A DNA stretch of 51,874 nucleotides from Bacteroidales bacterium (lineage in GTDB: Bacteria; Bacteroidota; Bacteroidia; Bacteroidales; UBA4417): NCBI GenBank assembly GCA_030654075.1, contig JAURYB010000133.1:1-51874 (forward strand), in the 5' to 3' direction. This document shows, one piece after another, positions 1 through 7,863 of the stretch. Numbering within the stretch: position 1 is the first letter of the stretch; each line of letters begins with the position of its first letter. The position numbers and the translations under genes are program-made. The notes under the pieces were generated by a model that saw only the letters and a program-made list of their open reading frames with translations, was not told where the DNA came from and searched no databases.

Positions 1-3
1 TAT

Positions 4-105
4 TCGCTTCGCTCATGAGATCGCTTCGCTAAGTTCGCTAGGTTACTCACGTATTGCTTATTTTTAAAGGTGTTCACTTCGGCAAGCACTTCGGCAGGCT
101 CAGTG
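4..105. repeat. Intergenic short repeated words at the left edge
   Basis: The first 318 bases hold no convincing gene. The word TCGCTTCGCT occurs at 4-13 and again at 21-30. CACTTCGGCA occurs twice in tandem near 75-95, and CTCAGTG occurs twice between 98 and 118. The stretch does not fold as a tRNA and has no open frame resembling a protein. It resembles the degenerate GC-richer intergenic debris common in Bacteroidota. What lies beyond the left edge cannot be seen. Confidence 0.4.
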
Positions 106-221
106 TAGCACTCAGTGCACCGCGTGAGCTAAAGGTTCGCCAGATTGATCATAATATCATCTTTGGTTGGTGATTTTTCCCAATCATGGCTATTTCACGT
201 GTTGCTGGTTAGTAGTTTTTG

Positions 222-241
222 GAAAATAGAAAATAGAAAAT
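222..241. repeat. GAAAATA tandem word, copy 1
   Basis: The unit GAAAATA is repeated back to back in this A-rich stretch downstream of the isocitrate dehydrogenase gene. The same word recurs, longer, at 4104-4141. The following bases, to about 270, contain repeated TGGTTGCTGG/GGTTGTTGG words. This may be slippage-prone filler DNA; no function is evident. Confidence 0.55.
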
Positions 242-278
242 GGTTACAGGTTGTTGGTCACTGGTTGCTGGCATTTAC

Positions 279-313
279 CTTACAACTTACACCTTACAAC
301 TTACACCTTACAC
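279..313. repeat. 14-bp direct tandem repeat (2.5 copies)
   Basis: CTTACAACTTACAC occurs exactly twice in tandem (279-292 and 293-306), followed by a partial third copy to 313. It ends six bases before the stop codon of the isocitrate dehydrogenase gene, so it lies in that gene's 3' flank. Its origin is probably replication slippage. Copy number may vary between strains, and short-read assembly could also have altered it. Confidence 0.7.
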
Positions 314-318
314 CATTA

Positions 319-1515
319 CTACCTCAATTTCGCAATTATTGCGTCTGCCATCTGTGCCGTTGAAGCTGCTCCCTGGTTAACAACATCAGGCGTACCTTTC
401 AGCTTCATCATGTCATAGGCTTTAACTTTGCCTTCAGCAACCACATCGGCAATAGCTTTGCGGATGCGGTCAGCCATTTCCATTTCACCCAGATGTTCGA
501 GCATCATTACGCCCGAAAGGATCATAGCGATAGGATTAACAATGGATACTTCATAACTGGCATATTTGGGAGCTGAACCGTGTGTAGGCTCAAAAACACT
601 GACTCCGGTTTCGGGATTGAACTGGGCTGAAGTAGCAAATCCAAGACCACCAATCAAACCGGCAAAAGCATCCGACACGATATCCCCAAACATATTGCCG
701 GCGACTATAACATTATAGTTTTCAGGATTTTTGGTGAGCCACATGGTCATTGCGTCGATATTTACATCTTCAACCCAGATATCAGGGTATTCGGACTTGC
801 TCATTTCCTGCGCAACTTTAAGCATCATGCCTGAAGTTTCACGGATTACGTTTGGTTTTTCGCAAACCGTAATTTTACTGAAACCTCGGCTTTTAGCATA
901 CTCGAAAGCAGCTTTTACAATACGGGTCACATATTTCTTTGTAAAAATACGGGTTGAGACGGCTAATTCAGGACGTGGGCACCAGCCAAAGTTTTCGCGG
1001 AATTTTGGGTGAGTCATCAACGCATCATAAACCTGGTCGGGAGGATTTGTCCATTCAACACCGCCATACAGACCTTCCGTGTTCTGACGAAAAATCATGA
1101 CATCCACCGCTGGTTCTTCAATGCCGTCCTTACCACGACGAATGAAGTTCAATGGGTTCCCTATAAGCGTTTTACAAGGGCGCATGCAGATATCAAGATC
1201 AAAATGCTGGCGCATAGTAACAATAGGGCTGTAGTATGTAAATCCTTTTCCCTGTAACCCAGGAGCGAGTTCGGCCGCAGTTTTGTCTTTAGGTTTGGAT
1301 GTGATAGCTCCAAAAAGACCAATTTTGTGCTTTTCCAGAAGTTGTATTGTGCGATCAGGCAGGGGATTGCCTTCCGTACACCAGAATTCCCATCCAATGT
1401 CGCCTTTAACATATTCAGCTTCAAATCCGGCTGCATCGAGGACGCGGATACACTGCTCAAGTACTACTTTTCCAATGCCGTCGCCAGGCATTGTTACAAT
1501 GGTTCTTTTTGCCAT
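319..1515 (-). CDS. icd: Isocitrate dehydrogenase, probably NADP-dependent
   Basis: This is a 398-aa member of the isocitrate/isopropylmalate dehydrogenase family, expected to convert isocitrate to 2-oxoglutarate in the cytosolic TCA cycle. Visible family marks are the N-terminal PGDGIG loop, the substrate-binding run from about residue 90 (MRQHFDLDICMRP, then FRQNTEG), a KPNV segment, the metal-binding GDIVSDAFAG motif, and the nucleotide loop THGSAPKYA. The K-Y pair after AP matches the NADP-selecting pair of E. coli Icd, whereas NAD-using isopropylmalate dehydrogenases carry Asp-Ile there; so NADP preference is inferred. Length is close to family norm. It is transcribed alone, from a promoter 45-75 bases upstream. 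Homoisocitrate or tartrate dehydrogenase activity cannot be fully excluded from sequence alone. Confidence 0.85.
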   Translation of the reverse strand: MAKRTIVTMPGDGIGKVVLEQCIRVLDAAGFEAEYVKGDIGWEFWCTEGNPLPDRTIQLLEKHKIGLFGAITSKPKDKTAAELAPGLQGKGFTYYSPIVTMRQHFDLDICMRPCKTLIGNPLNFIRRGKDGIEEPAVDVMIFRQNTEGLYGGVEWTNPPDQVYDALMTHPKFRENFGWCPRPELAVSTRIFTKKYVTRIVKAAFEYAKSRGFSKITVCEKPNVIRETSGMMLKVAQEMSKSEYPDIWVEDVNIDAMTMWLTKNPENYNVIVAGNMFGDIVSDAFAGLIGGLGFATSAQFNPETGVSVFEPTHGSAPKYASYEVSIVNPIAMILSGVMMLEHLGEMEMADRIRKAIADVVAEGKVKAYDMMKLKGTPDVVNQGAASTAQMADAIIAKLR

Positions 1516-1559
1516 AATCTTAGTTTAATTTTGTCTTGTTATTAGTAAACAATATGGGA

Positions 1560-1589
1560 CAAAATTAGAATTTCAATTGTGAATAACAA
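1560..1589 (-). promoter_or_regulatory. Promoter of isocitrate dehydrogenase gene
   Basis: On the - strand, TTG (1587-1589) is followed after 19 bases by TAATTTTG (1560-1567), a full match to the Bacteroidota consensus TTG-N17..23-TAnnTTTG. The start point would fall near 1553, giving a leader of roughly 38 bases. Confidence 0.7.
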
Positions 1590-1678
1590 GCGGTTTTTAC
1601 AAATATTTTTATTGATAAAACTTATGTTAGAACAGTAATAAATATTTAGTCTGTTGAAAAAAATGGAGAATTAATAAA

Positions 1679-1787
1679 GCCGCAGATTACGCAGATTTCA
1701 CAGATTAATAAAGTCTTTCCAGGTGAATTTCATTCAAAAACTAATAATTTCAAATTTAAATCTGTGCAAATCTTTGAAATCTGTGGC
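1679..1787. repeat. CAGATT inverted-repeat element, copy 1
   Basis: Left arm 1679-1706 is built from repeats of the word CAGATT (as in GCAGATTACGCAGATT). Right arm 1759-1787 is its approximate reverse complement (AATCTGTG ... AAATCTGTGGC). The arms are separated by about 50 AT-rich bases, so the transcript could fold as a long imperfect hairpin. A second copy with the same arms lies at 7676-7788, also between genes. No open reading frame lies inside. It looks like a MITE-like or REP-like dispersed intergenic element. Confidence 0.7.
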
Positions 1788-1895
1788 AAAATATCTATAT
1801 CAATCGCTGACCAGCAACATACAGAATATAAAGTTTGAATATTCCTTATTATTTCTGCCGGAATTTGCACGACCGGAATTCAATTCTTAGGAAGA

Positions 1896-1926
1896 TTTCG
1901 TATTTACCCTGATTTAACTACTTTTG
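1896..1926 (+). promoter_or_regulatory. Promoter of cca
   Basis: TACTTTTG at 1919-1926, followed by CAGCC, matches the Bacteroidota -7 element; a weaker TTTCG lies about 20 bases upstream where the -33 element is expected. The start point would be about 25 bases before the TTG start codon, which supports that start. Confidence 0.6.
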
Positions 1927-1955
1927 CAGCCTTAATCAACCTTAATTATCATACA

Positions 1956-3410
1956 TTGTCAATCATTCCTCAAAATATAAATGAAACGGTATTGGCTAAA
2001 AGTGTTGAAGGTCCTGTTTTTAAAAAAATAACAGAAGCCGCAACACTCTTAAACACTGATGCATATGTTGTCGGGGGATTTGTTCGCGACCTTATTTTAC
2101 ATCGTCCAAGTAAGGATTTGGATATAGTTACTTCGGGAGATGGAATTGAACTCGCCAACAAGGTTGCTGAGTTGCTTAAAGTTAAAAAAGTCAGTGTTTT
2201 TAAGACCTTTGGCACGGCAATGTTTATGTACCACGACTGGCAGGTTGAGTTTGTGGGAGCACGAAAGGAATCGTACAGGACTGATTCACGAAATCCGCAG
2301 GTTTCACCAGGTTCGATTGAAGATGATCAGAACCGTCGTGATTTTACAATCAATGCAATGGCTATTAGTTTACGAACCGACGATTTTGGCGCTTTGATTG
2401 ATCCTTTTCATGGTGTTGATGATTTGAAAAATAAAATTATCCGAACCCCTCTTGATCCAGATATTACTTTTGCAGATGACCCTTTGCGTATGATGCGTGC
2501 TATCCGTTTCGCAACCCAGTTAAAATTTCAGATTCTTCCCGAAACACTTGATGCCATAACCCGAAATGCTGCACGAATCAATATAATAACCAAAGAACGT
2601 ATCAGCGAGGAACTGAATAAAATTGTAATGACGGAAAAACCTTCTGTTGGCTTTTATTTGTTGGATGAAACCGGCCTGCTTGAGCATATATTTCCGGTTT
2701 TCACTAAACTGAAAGGTGCTGAATATGTGGATGGCAAAGGTCATAAAGATAATTTCAAACATACACTGGAAGTCCTGGACCGCATTGCGCCAAATACGGA
2801 TAACCTCTGGCTTCGCTGGTCAGCTCTGCTACACGATATTGCCAAACCAGGTACCCGCCGTTTTGATCCTCTTTCTGGTTGGACCTTTCATGGGCATGAG
2901 TTTAAAGGCATGAAAATGATACCGGCTATATTCAGCGATCTTCGGCTTCCGTTAAATGAAAAATTGAAGTATGTGCAAAAAATGGTACTGCTGCATCTGC
3001 GGCCAATAGTATTATCTGAAGATGTAGTTACCGATTCAGCCGTTCGCCGCTTGCTTATCGAAGCCGGTGATGATATAGACGATCTGATGACACTTTGCGA
3101 AGCCGATATTACCTCTAAGAACCAGGCAAAAGTTAAAAAGTATATGGCTAATTTTGAGGTAGTCAGATCTAAATTGAAAGAAATTGAAGCGAAAGATAAT
3201 CTCCGTAATTGGCAACCGCCGGTTTCAGGGGAAATTATTATGGAGGTCTTTGGCCTTGAGCCCTGCAGGCAGGTGGGTGTAATTAAAACTGCTATCAGGG
3301 AGGCTATTTTAGAAGGGACAATACACAATAATTTTGAAGAAGCATATCAATTGATGATAACAGAAGGTTTGAAACTGGGATTGACTGTTGTAAGACAGCA
3401 TCTTACTTAA
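1956..3410 (+). CDS. cca: CCA-adding tRNA nucleotidyltransferase with HD domain
   Basis: This 484-aa enzyme is predicted to build or repair the 3' CCA end of tRNAs. The N-terminal nucleotidyltransferase head has GGFVRD (residues 40-45) and the metal-binding DLD (54-56), with RRDFTINAMA near 130 and the DDPLRMMRAIRF motif of the class II head/neck. The C-terminal half carries an HD hydrolase domain (LHDIAKP, His293-Asp294). No ATG lies in frame before the conserved head, so the start is taken as TTG at 1956, just downstream of a good promoter. Length and domain order match Bacteroidota CCA/HD proteins. A poly(A) polymerase role is possible in principle, but the fused HD domain favours CCA addition. 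Confidence 0.88.
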   Translation: MSIIPQNINETVLAKSVEGPVFKKITEAATLLNTDAYVVGGFVRDLILHRPSKDLDIVTSGDGIELANKVAELLKVKKVSVFKTFGTAMFMYHDWQVEFVGARKESYRTDSRNPQVSPGSIEDDQNRRDFTINAMAISLRTDDFGALIDPFHGVDDLKNKIIRTPLDPDITFADDPLRMMRAIRFATQLKFQILPETLDAITRNAARINIITKERISEELNKIVMTEKPSVGFYLLDETGLLEHIFPVFTKLKGAEYVDGKGHKDNFKHTLEVLDRIAPNTDNLWLRWSALLHDIAKPGTRRFDPLSGWTFHGHEFKGMKMIPAIFSDLRLPLNEKLKYVQKMVLLHLRPIVLSEDVVTDSAVRRLLIEAGDDIDDLMTLCEADITSKNQAKVKKYMANFEVVRSKLKEIEAKDNLRNWQPPVSGEIIMEVFGLEPCRQVGVIKTAIREAILEGTIHNNFEEAYQLMITEGLKLGLTVVRQHLT

Positions 3411-3433
3411 TCCATTGAAATTCTTCTGTACGG

Positions 3434-3466
3434 TTGAAGTAAATCTTAAAATAATTCATAACTTTA
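3434..3466 (+). promoter_or_regulatory. Promoter of the PF07929-like gene
   Basis: TTG at 3434-3436, a 22-base spacer, then TAACTTTA at 3459-3466, one base off the TAnnTTTG consensus. The predicted start lies about 20 bases before the ATG at 3495. Confidence 0.5.
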
Positions 3467-3494
3467 CACTATCAAAACCACCAATAATACGACC

Positions 3495-4079
3495 ATGCAA
3501 GTATACCGTTTCAGGCTTTTATTTGAAGAACAGGAAGATTTTCTGCGGGATATTGAAATCAAGCCAGGGCAAACTTTTAAAGATTTTCACGACATCATCC
3601 TTAATTCTGTAGATATTGAAAGCAACGAGCTTGCTTCATTTTTCATCTGTGATCCGGGCTGGAGTAAGCAGAGAGAGATCACTTTAATTGATATGGGTAT
3701 TAAGACACCTGACACTGATTTTGATGATGATGAAAGAAAACCAGTCAATATTCCAATACCGGTAATGATAATGGATGATGTGAAAATAAGGGAAGTAATC
3801 GACGACCCTCATCAGCGCATCCTTTTTGAATATAATTTCCTGAATCCTACAACTTTTTTCATTGAGCTAATGAAAATTGTTGAAGGTGATCCTAAAAAAA
3901 CATACCCTATTTGTGTAAAGAAAGAAGGTACGATGACTCCAACGGCCACTCCAAACTTCCTTTCATTTTTAGACGATCCTGACGAAGATGCCATGCTGGG
4001 CGAATTGGATAAATTGATCGAAAGTGGCGAACTGGAAGAAGAAATTGATGAAAATTATACTACTGAACCTGAGTGGTAG
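3495..4079 (+). CDS. PRiA4b ORF-3-like (PF07929) acidic protein
   Basis: This 194-aa cytoplasmic protein has the layout of the pRiA4b ORF-3 / IS1096 TnpR-like family: an N-terminal VYRFRLLFEE strand, then KPGQTFKDFHDIILNSVDI, an aspartate/glutamate-rich middle (TDFDDDERKP), and a second LFEYNF...FFIELMKIVEG segment. The C-terminal 45 residues are strongly acidic (DDPDEDAMLGELDKLIE...). The family name comes from mobile elements, but no transposase is near. The gene sits directly before miaA on the same strand, an arrangement I recall from other Bacteroidota, which suggests a housekeeping role. The biochemical function is unknown; family recognition is from fold-like pattern only. Confidence 0.7.
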   Translation: MQVYRFRLLFEEQEDFLRDIEIKPGQTFKDFHDIILNSVDIESNELASFFICDPGWSKQREITLIDMGIKTPDTDFDDDERKPVNIPIPVMIMDDVKIREVIDDPHQRILFEYNFLNPTTFFIELMKIVEGDPKKTYPICVKKEGTMTPTATPNFLSFLDDPDEDAMLGELDKLIESGELEEEIDENYTTEPEW

Positions 4080-4103
4080 TTTGGCGTTGAAGGAAAATCG
4101 TTC

Positions 4104-4141
4104 ATAGAAAATAGAAAAATAGAAAAATAGAAAATAGAAAA
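4104..4141. repeat. GAAAATA tandem word, copy 2
   Basis: The words ATAGAAAAT/ATAGAAAAAT are repeated about four times in the gap between the PF07929-like gene and miaA. This is the same motif as at 222-241. The remainder of this 195-base gap shows no gene and no clear -7 element, so miaA may be read through from the gene upstream. Confidence 0.6.
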
Positions 4142-4274
4142 GGGTATAGACTGGGAAGGAGATGAATGTAGATTTCTTTAATACGCCTTCAGGATTTTCT
4201 ATCTGACCTTTATACCAATTCACAACCTGAATATTTTCCTCTAAAAATTTTCATAATCTTTCCGTCTTCGTCCC

Positions 4275-5186
4275 TTGCTAAATTCCGGAAAATATCTTGT
4301 AGTAATTGCCGGCCCTACAGCAGTTGGTAAAACTGATGTTGCCATAAAACTGGCAAAAGAATGGAAAACTGAAATCATTTCATCCGACTCCAGGCAATTT
4401 TACAAAGAAATGTCTATCGGAACTGCGAAGCCGGATAAACAGCAACTAAGCGAAGTGAAACATCATTTTATCGGGCAACTCTCAATTCACGATTACTATA
4501 ATGTTTCCCGCTTTGAAAACGAAGCGTTGGAACTGCTTGAAGGCCTTTTTGAACAACATAGCCTGATATTTATGGTTGGTGGCTCCGGTTTATACATTGA
4601 CGCTGTTTGTCGTGGTATTGATGATTTTCCTGATCCTGAGCCGGAATACCGCAACTATCTGAAAGGTATTTACCTGGATGAAGGCATCGAAAAATTGCAG
4701 GAAATGCTTTTTGGACTTGATCCTGAGTATTTTGCCACTGTCGATATCAATAACCCGAACCGCTTACTTCGTGCGCTGGAAGTATGCCATGTTACAGGTA
4801 AAAAATTCTCCGAACTGCGATTGAATAATTCCAAATTACGAAATTTCCAGATAATTAAATTAGGATTAAATATTCCCCGACCTGAACTTTATGGCCGGAT
4901 CGAATTGCGCGTTGATCAGATGATTGATACAGGCCTGGTAGAAGAAGTCAGGAGTTTATTGCCTTTTCGCCATTTGAACGCCTTAAATACTGTCGGCTAT
5001 AAAGAGATATTTGACTACCTGGATTCAGAAATCACTATAGAGCAGGCGACAACAAATATTAAAACAAGCACACGAAGGTATGCCAAACGCCAATTAACCT
5101 GGTTTAACCGCACAGATGAATATAAATGGTTTGATCCTACACAGTTAAACGAAATAACCAACTACTTAACAGAGAACTGCAAATAG
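4275..5186 (+). CDS. miaA: tRNA dimethylallyltransferase MiaA
   Basis: This 303-aa enzyme transfers a dimethylallyl group from DMAPP to N6 of A37 in tRNAs that read UNN codons. It has the P-loop GPTAVGKT (13-20), the substrate loop ISSDSRQFYKEMSIGTAKP (35-53), GGSGLY (102-107), and the C-terminal NTVGYKEI and RRYAKRQLTWF motifs. The length is normal for the family. The in-frame stop at 4254-4256 leaves no ATG or GTG before the P-loop, so the start is TTG at 4275. This is the second TTG start among the tRNA-maturation genes here. It ends facing the S9 peptidase gene; the 204-base gap between them is filled with inverted repeats. Confidence 0.93.
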   Translation: MLNSGKYLVVIAGPTAVGKTDVAIKLAKEWKTEIISSDSRQFYKEMSIGTAKPDKQQLSEVKHHFIGQLSIHDYYNVSRFENEALELLEGLFEQHSLIFMVGGSGLYIDAVCRGIDDFPDPEPEYRNYLKGIYLDEGIEKLQEMLFGLDPEYFATVDINNPNRLLRALEVCHVTGKKFSELRLNNSKLRNFQIIKLGLNIPRPELYGRIELRVDQMIDTGLVEEVRSLLPFRHLNALNTVGYKEIFDYLDSEITIEQATTNIKTSTRRYAKRQLTWFNRTDEYKWFDPTQLNEITNYLTENCK

Positions 5187-5240
5187 TTGGTTATTGCTAT
5201 GGGAATCTCATTTAAAAGGGATAATTTCCCGATTTATAAG

Positions 5241-5337
5241 ACCAAAGTCTCAAATTCCAAGTCCCAAATTTCAAATCCCTTCTCCCAGGTTAGTATTGTC
5301 CAAGCCTTGGTTCTTGGAATTTGGATTTTGGGTCTTT
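5241..5337. repeat. CAAATTCC / GGAATTTGG inverted-repeat element
   Basis: Bases 5241-5280 repeat variants of CAAATTCCAAGTCCC. Bases 5302-5337 carry the opposite-strand words (CTTGGAATTTGGATTTTGGG). The two halves form an imperfect inverted repeat with only about 20 bases between them. The element lies wholly in the gap between the convergent miaA and S9 peptidase genes. Its A/C-rich left and T/G-rich right arms resemble the flanks of the four-helix-bundle gene at 31163. It may be an ORF-less relative, or simply a bidirectional 3'-end structure. Confidence 0.6.
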
Positions 5338-5366
5338 CATGGAATGCGATCATACATTCCATGAAA
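5335..5366. repeat. Perfect 12-bp inverted repeat between convergent genes
   Basis: TTTCATGGAATG (5335-5346) and its exact reverse complement (5355-5366) flank an 8-base loop. It lies 24 bases from the stop of the S9 peptidase gene. No T-run follows on either strand, so it is not a standard intrinsic terminator; a transcript-end hairpin or a protein site are both possible. Confidence 0.7.
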
Positions 5367-5390
5367 AGTAATATTTCCGTTGGATTCCAA

Positions 5391-7439
5391 CTATTTCTTC
5401 AGGTATTCATCCAGGAAACGGAAGAATTCCCGCTGCCATAAAACGCTGTTTTGTGGACGCAGAACCCAATGACTCTCTTCAGGGAAATGCAGGTATCGTG
5501 CCGGTACTCCTAAAAGTTTAGCCGCGTTATAAGCCGCCATTCCCTGTGTGTATGGAATACGGAAGTCGTTTTCGCCTTCGATAATCATGATTGGAGTATC
5601 CCATTTATCCACAAATTTATGTGGGGAATTGGCGTAAGAATGATCAACTTTTGGATTTCCCTTTTTCCAATAAGGTCCGCCAAGGTCCCAGTTTACAAAC
5701 CACATTTCTTCAGTTGTAAGGTATTGATCTTCAAGATTGAACATTCCGCAATGTGAAATGAAAGCTTTAAACCGTTTTTCGTGGTGTCCGGCCAGCCAGA
5801 GGACTGAGAATCCACCATAACTTGCACCAACAGAACCAAGTCTGTCTTTGTCAACAAACGGCTCTTTCGCCATTTCATCAATTGACGTCAGGTAATCTTT
5901 CATGTTTTGTCCGCCATAATCACCGCTGATCTGATCGTTCCATTCCTGCCCGAAACCTGGTAAACCTCTGCGGTTAGGAGCAACAATTATGTAATCGTTG
6001 GCAGCCATCATTTGGAAGTTCCACCGGTATGAAAAGAATTGGCTAACCATACTTTGTGGTCCGCCTTCGCAGAAAAGCAGGGTTGGATATTTTTTATTTG
6101 GATCAAAATCAGGAGGATAAATAACCCAGGTTAGCATTTTTTTATTGTCCGTGGTTGTCATCCAGCGCTCTTCAACTTTGGCTGATTTAATATCTTTCAG
6201 GATTTCCTTGTTTGTAAATGACAACTGCGTTTCATTACCCGAAGCATCAATTTTAAATATCTCGGTAGGACTTGTCATCGATTGTTTCGAAGTAACTATA
6301 TCCTTTCCTGCTAAAGCAATTGAAAGATAATCCCATGGACCTTTAGTGATTTGCCTGATTTCTTTGGTTCCTGTTGAAAGTGAATAAATCTGTACGGTTC
6401 CATGAATGGGGCTCAGGAAATAGATGGAATTTCCATCTGCTGTCCAGGTAAAATTATTGGCGTTCTGATCAAATTTTTCGGAATAATCAGTATATTTTCC
6501 CGTGTTAAAATCATAGAACATAATCCGGTCTTTATCCGCCTCAAAGCCATCGCGGGCCATGCTTCTCCAAACGAGTTTTTTGCCATCAGGCGAAAATACA
6601 GGATCCTGGTCATACCCTGATATTCCTTTTGATACATTTATTTCGTTGCCGGTAAGCAGGTTATAAACATAAACTTCCGAATTGGTGCTTTTTGAATATT
6701 CAATCCCGACTAGTTTTTTACATGTATACGCTATTTTGTCACTTTGCGGGCTCCAGTTAATTTGTTCCATTCCGCCCCAGGGCGCCATTGGAGATTCAAA
6801 TCGTTGATCATGCATAATATCTTTTCCTTTCTCAACTTTTCCATCAGCGTAAGAAGCCACAAATATATGGCTGTAACTGAAGTCAGACCAGCTATCCCAA
6901 TGCCGGTACATCAGGTCGTCCTCGATACGGGCATTGGCTTTTGGAAGGTCAGGATAAATATCATTGGCAGTTTTGTCTAATTTAACACGTTGTGTATAAA
7001 GCATGTACTTCATATTAGGCGAATAACTGAATCCTGTAACATCGCTACCGGTGTTACTGATTTGGACAGGAACAGAGCCATCGGGATTGGCTTCCCATAT
7101 TTGCATAGAACCGGATTCGGCTGAAAGAAACGCAATCTTTTTCCCATCAGGCCTGAATATTCCATTGACTTCGCTTCCTTTAAAAGTAGTAACTTTTACT
7201 GAATTCCCACCAGAAACTTCCATGGAGTATAAATCACGGTTCCCTTTGTTCTCAGCCAGATTATACCAGCTTACGCCGTATAAAATTGTTTTATTATCAG
7301 GTGAAACCTGGATATCACTTACCCGGCCAAGTTTCCAAAGGAGTTCAGGGGTATACCGATCAGATGTAGTAGTTTGTTGAGCAAAAACTAACTGTCCGGA
7401 CAGGATTAATAATAAGCAAATTTGAAGCGTTTTCATCAA
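5391..7439 (-). CDS. Secreted S9 family peptidase, DPP5-like
   Basis: This 682-aa prolyl-oligopeptidase-family serine peptidase is expected to release dipeptides from peptide N-termini in the periplasm. Residues 1-20 are a signal peptide ending VFA. A seven-bladed beta-propeller follows (repeats such as FSPDGKKLVW), then the C-terminal alpha/beta hydrolase from about residue 410. The catalytic triad is Ser540 (GASYGG), Asp625 (ENDFRIPY) and His657 (EESHW). The length and triad spacing match DPP5 of Porphyromonas gingivalis as I recall it (684 aa; triad two residues further along). DPP5 prefers Ala or hydrophobic P1 residues, but specificity here is inferred. Acylaminoacyl-peptidase is the main alternative. 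Confidence 0.85.
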   Translation of the reverse strand: MMKTLQICLLLILSGQLVFAQQTTTSDRYTPELLWKLGRVSDIQVSPDNKTILYGVSWYNLAENKGNRDLYSMEVSGGNSVKVTTFKGSEVNGIFRPDGKKIAFLSAESGSMQIWEANPDGSVPVQISNTGSDVTGFSYSPNMKYMLYTQRVKLDKTANDIYPDLPKANARIEDDLMYRHWDSWSDFSYSHIFVASYADGKVEKGKDIMHDQRFESPMAPWGGMEQINWSPQSDKIAYTCKKLVGIEYSKSTNSEVYVYNLLTGNEINVSKGISGYDQDPVFSPDGKKLVWRSMARDGFEADKDRIMFYDFNTGKYTDYSEKFDQNANNFTWTADGNSIYFLSPIHGTVQIYSLSTGTKEIRQITKGPWDYLSIALAGKDIVTSKQSMTSPTEIFKIDASGNETQLSFTNKEILKDIKSAKVEERWMTTTDNKKMLTWVIYPPDFDPNKKYPTLLFCEGGPQSMVSQFFSYRWNFQMMAANDYIIVAPNRRGLPGFGQEWNDQISGDYGGQNMKDYLTSIDEMAKEPFVDKDRLGSVGASYGGFSVLWLAGHHEKRFKAFISHCGMFNLEDQYLTTEEMWFVNWDLGGPYWKKGNPKVDHSYANSPHKFVDKWDTPIMIIEGENDFRIPYTQGMAAYNAAKLLGVPARYLHFPEESHWVLRPQNSVLWQREFFRFLDEYLKK

Positions 7440-7465
7440 TTTGGTTTAAGTATGATTTATGGCTG

Positions 7466-7473
7466 CGAAAGTA
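7466..7473 (-). promoter_or_regulatory. -7 element of the S9 peptidase gene
   Basis: TACTTTCG followed by CAGCC on the - strand, 27 bases before the ATG, is close to the TAnnTTTG(CAGCC) pattern repeated through this window. A correctly spaced -33 TTG is not visible. Confidence 0.45.
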
Positions 7474-7675
7474 GAAAATTTATACTACTTATTTAAAAAC
7501 TTTGCAATTAGTTCATATTAAAATACAGTAGTAATTAATTGAAATTTCAATTCTTTGAAAGAACCTGGGAAATTGCATCCAATAAGCTTAAATCACCTAA
7601 AAATTTTCATATTTTTGTGGATATTTCAAATCTGGTAACTAATCAGTTCAATTAAAGCATTGACAAACAAACATA

Positions 7676-7788
7676 TGCCACAGATTCCGCAGATTTCACA
7701 GATAAATATTCATTGCTTACAATCAAATTTTATTTAAAAAACTGCTGAAAGCAGTTTAAAATTTGTGTAATCTGCGTAATATTTGGCT
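7676..7788. repeat. CAGATT inverted-repeat element, copy 2
   Basis: The left arm from 7676 (GCCACAGATTCCGCAGATTT) and the right arm 7757-7788 (containing TGTGTAATCTGCGTAAT) are approximate reverse complements and match the arms of the copy at 1679-1787. Between them is a perfect 8-bp hairpin (AAACTGCT 7739-7746, AGCAGTTT 7750-7757), so the structure is nested. A 12-base palindrome TGCTTTAAAGCA follows at 7794-7805. The 424-base gap 7440-7863 holds no gene. Confidence 0.72.
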
Positions 7789-7863
7789 AAAATTGCTTTA
7801 AAGCAGACTGATTTGTTACCAAATCTATTTTTAATATAATTCTGTTTCTTTTCAAACACTTAA

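Noticed and set aside
2888..3328. 146-codon open frame on the - strand
   Set aside because: It is antisense to the well-supported cca gene, has no family resemblance and no promoter.
3495..4079. Reading the PF07929-like gene as part of an insertion sequence
   Set aside because: No transposase, terminal inverted repeats or target duplication are present; it lies among housekeeping genes.
4104..4141. CRISPR-like array
   Set aside because: The units are 7-10 bases with no spacers; it is a simple tandem repeat.
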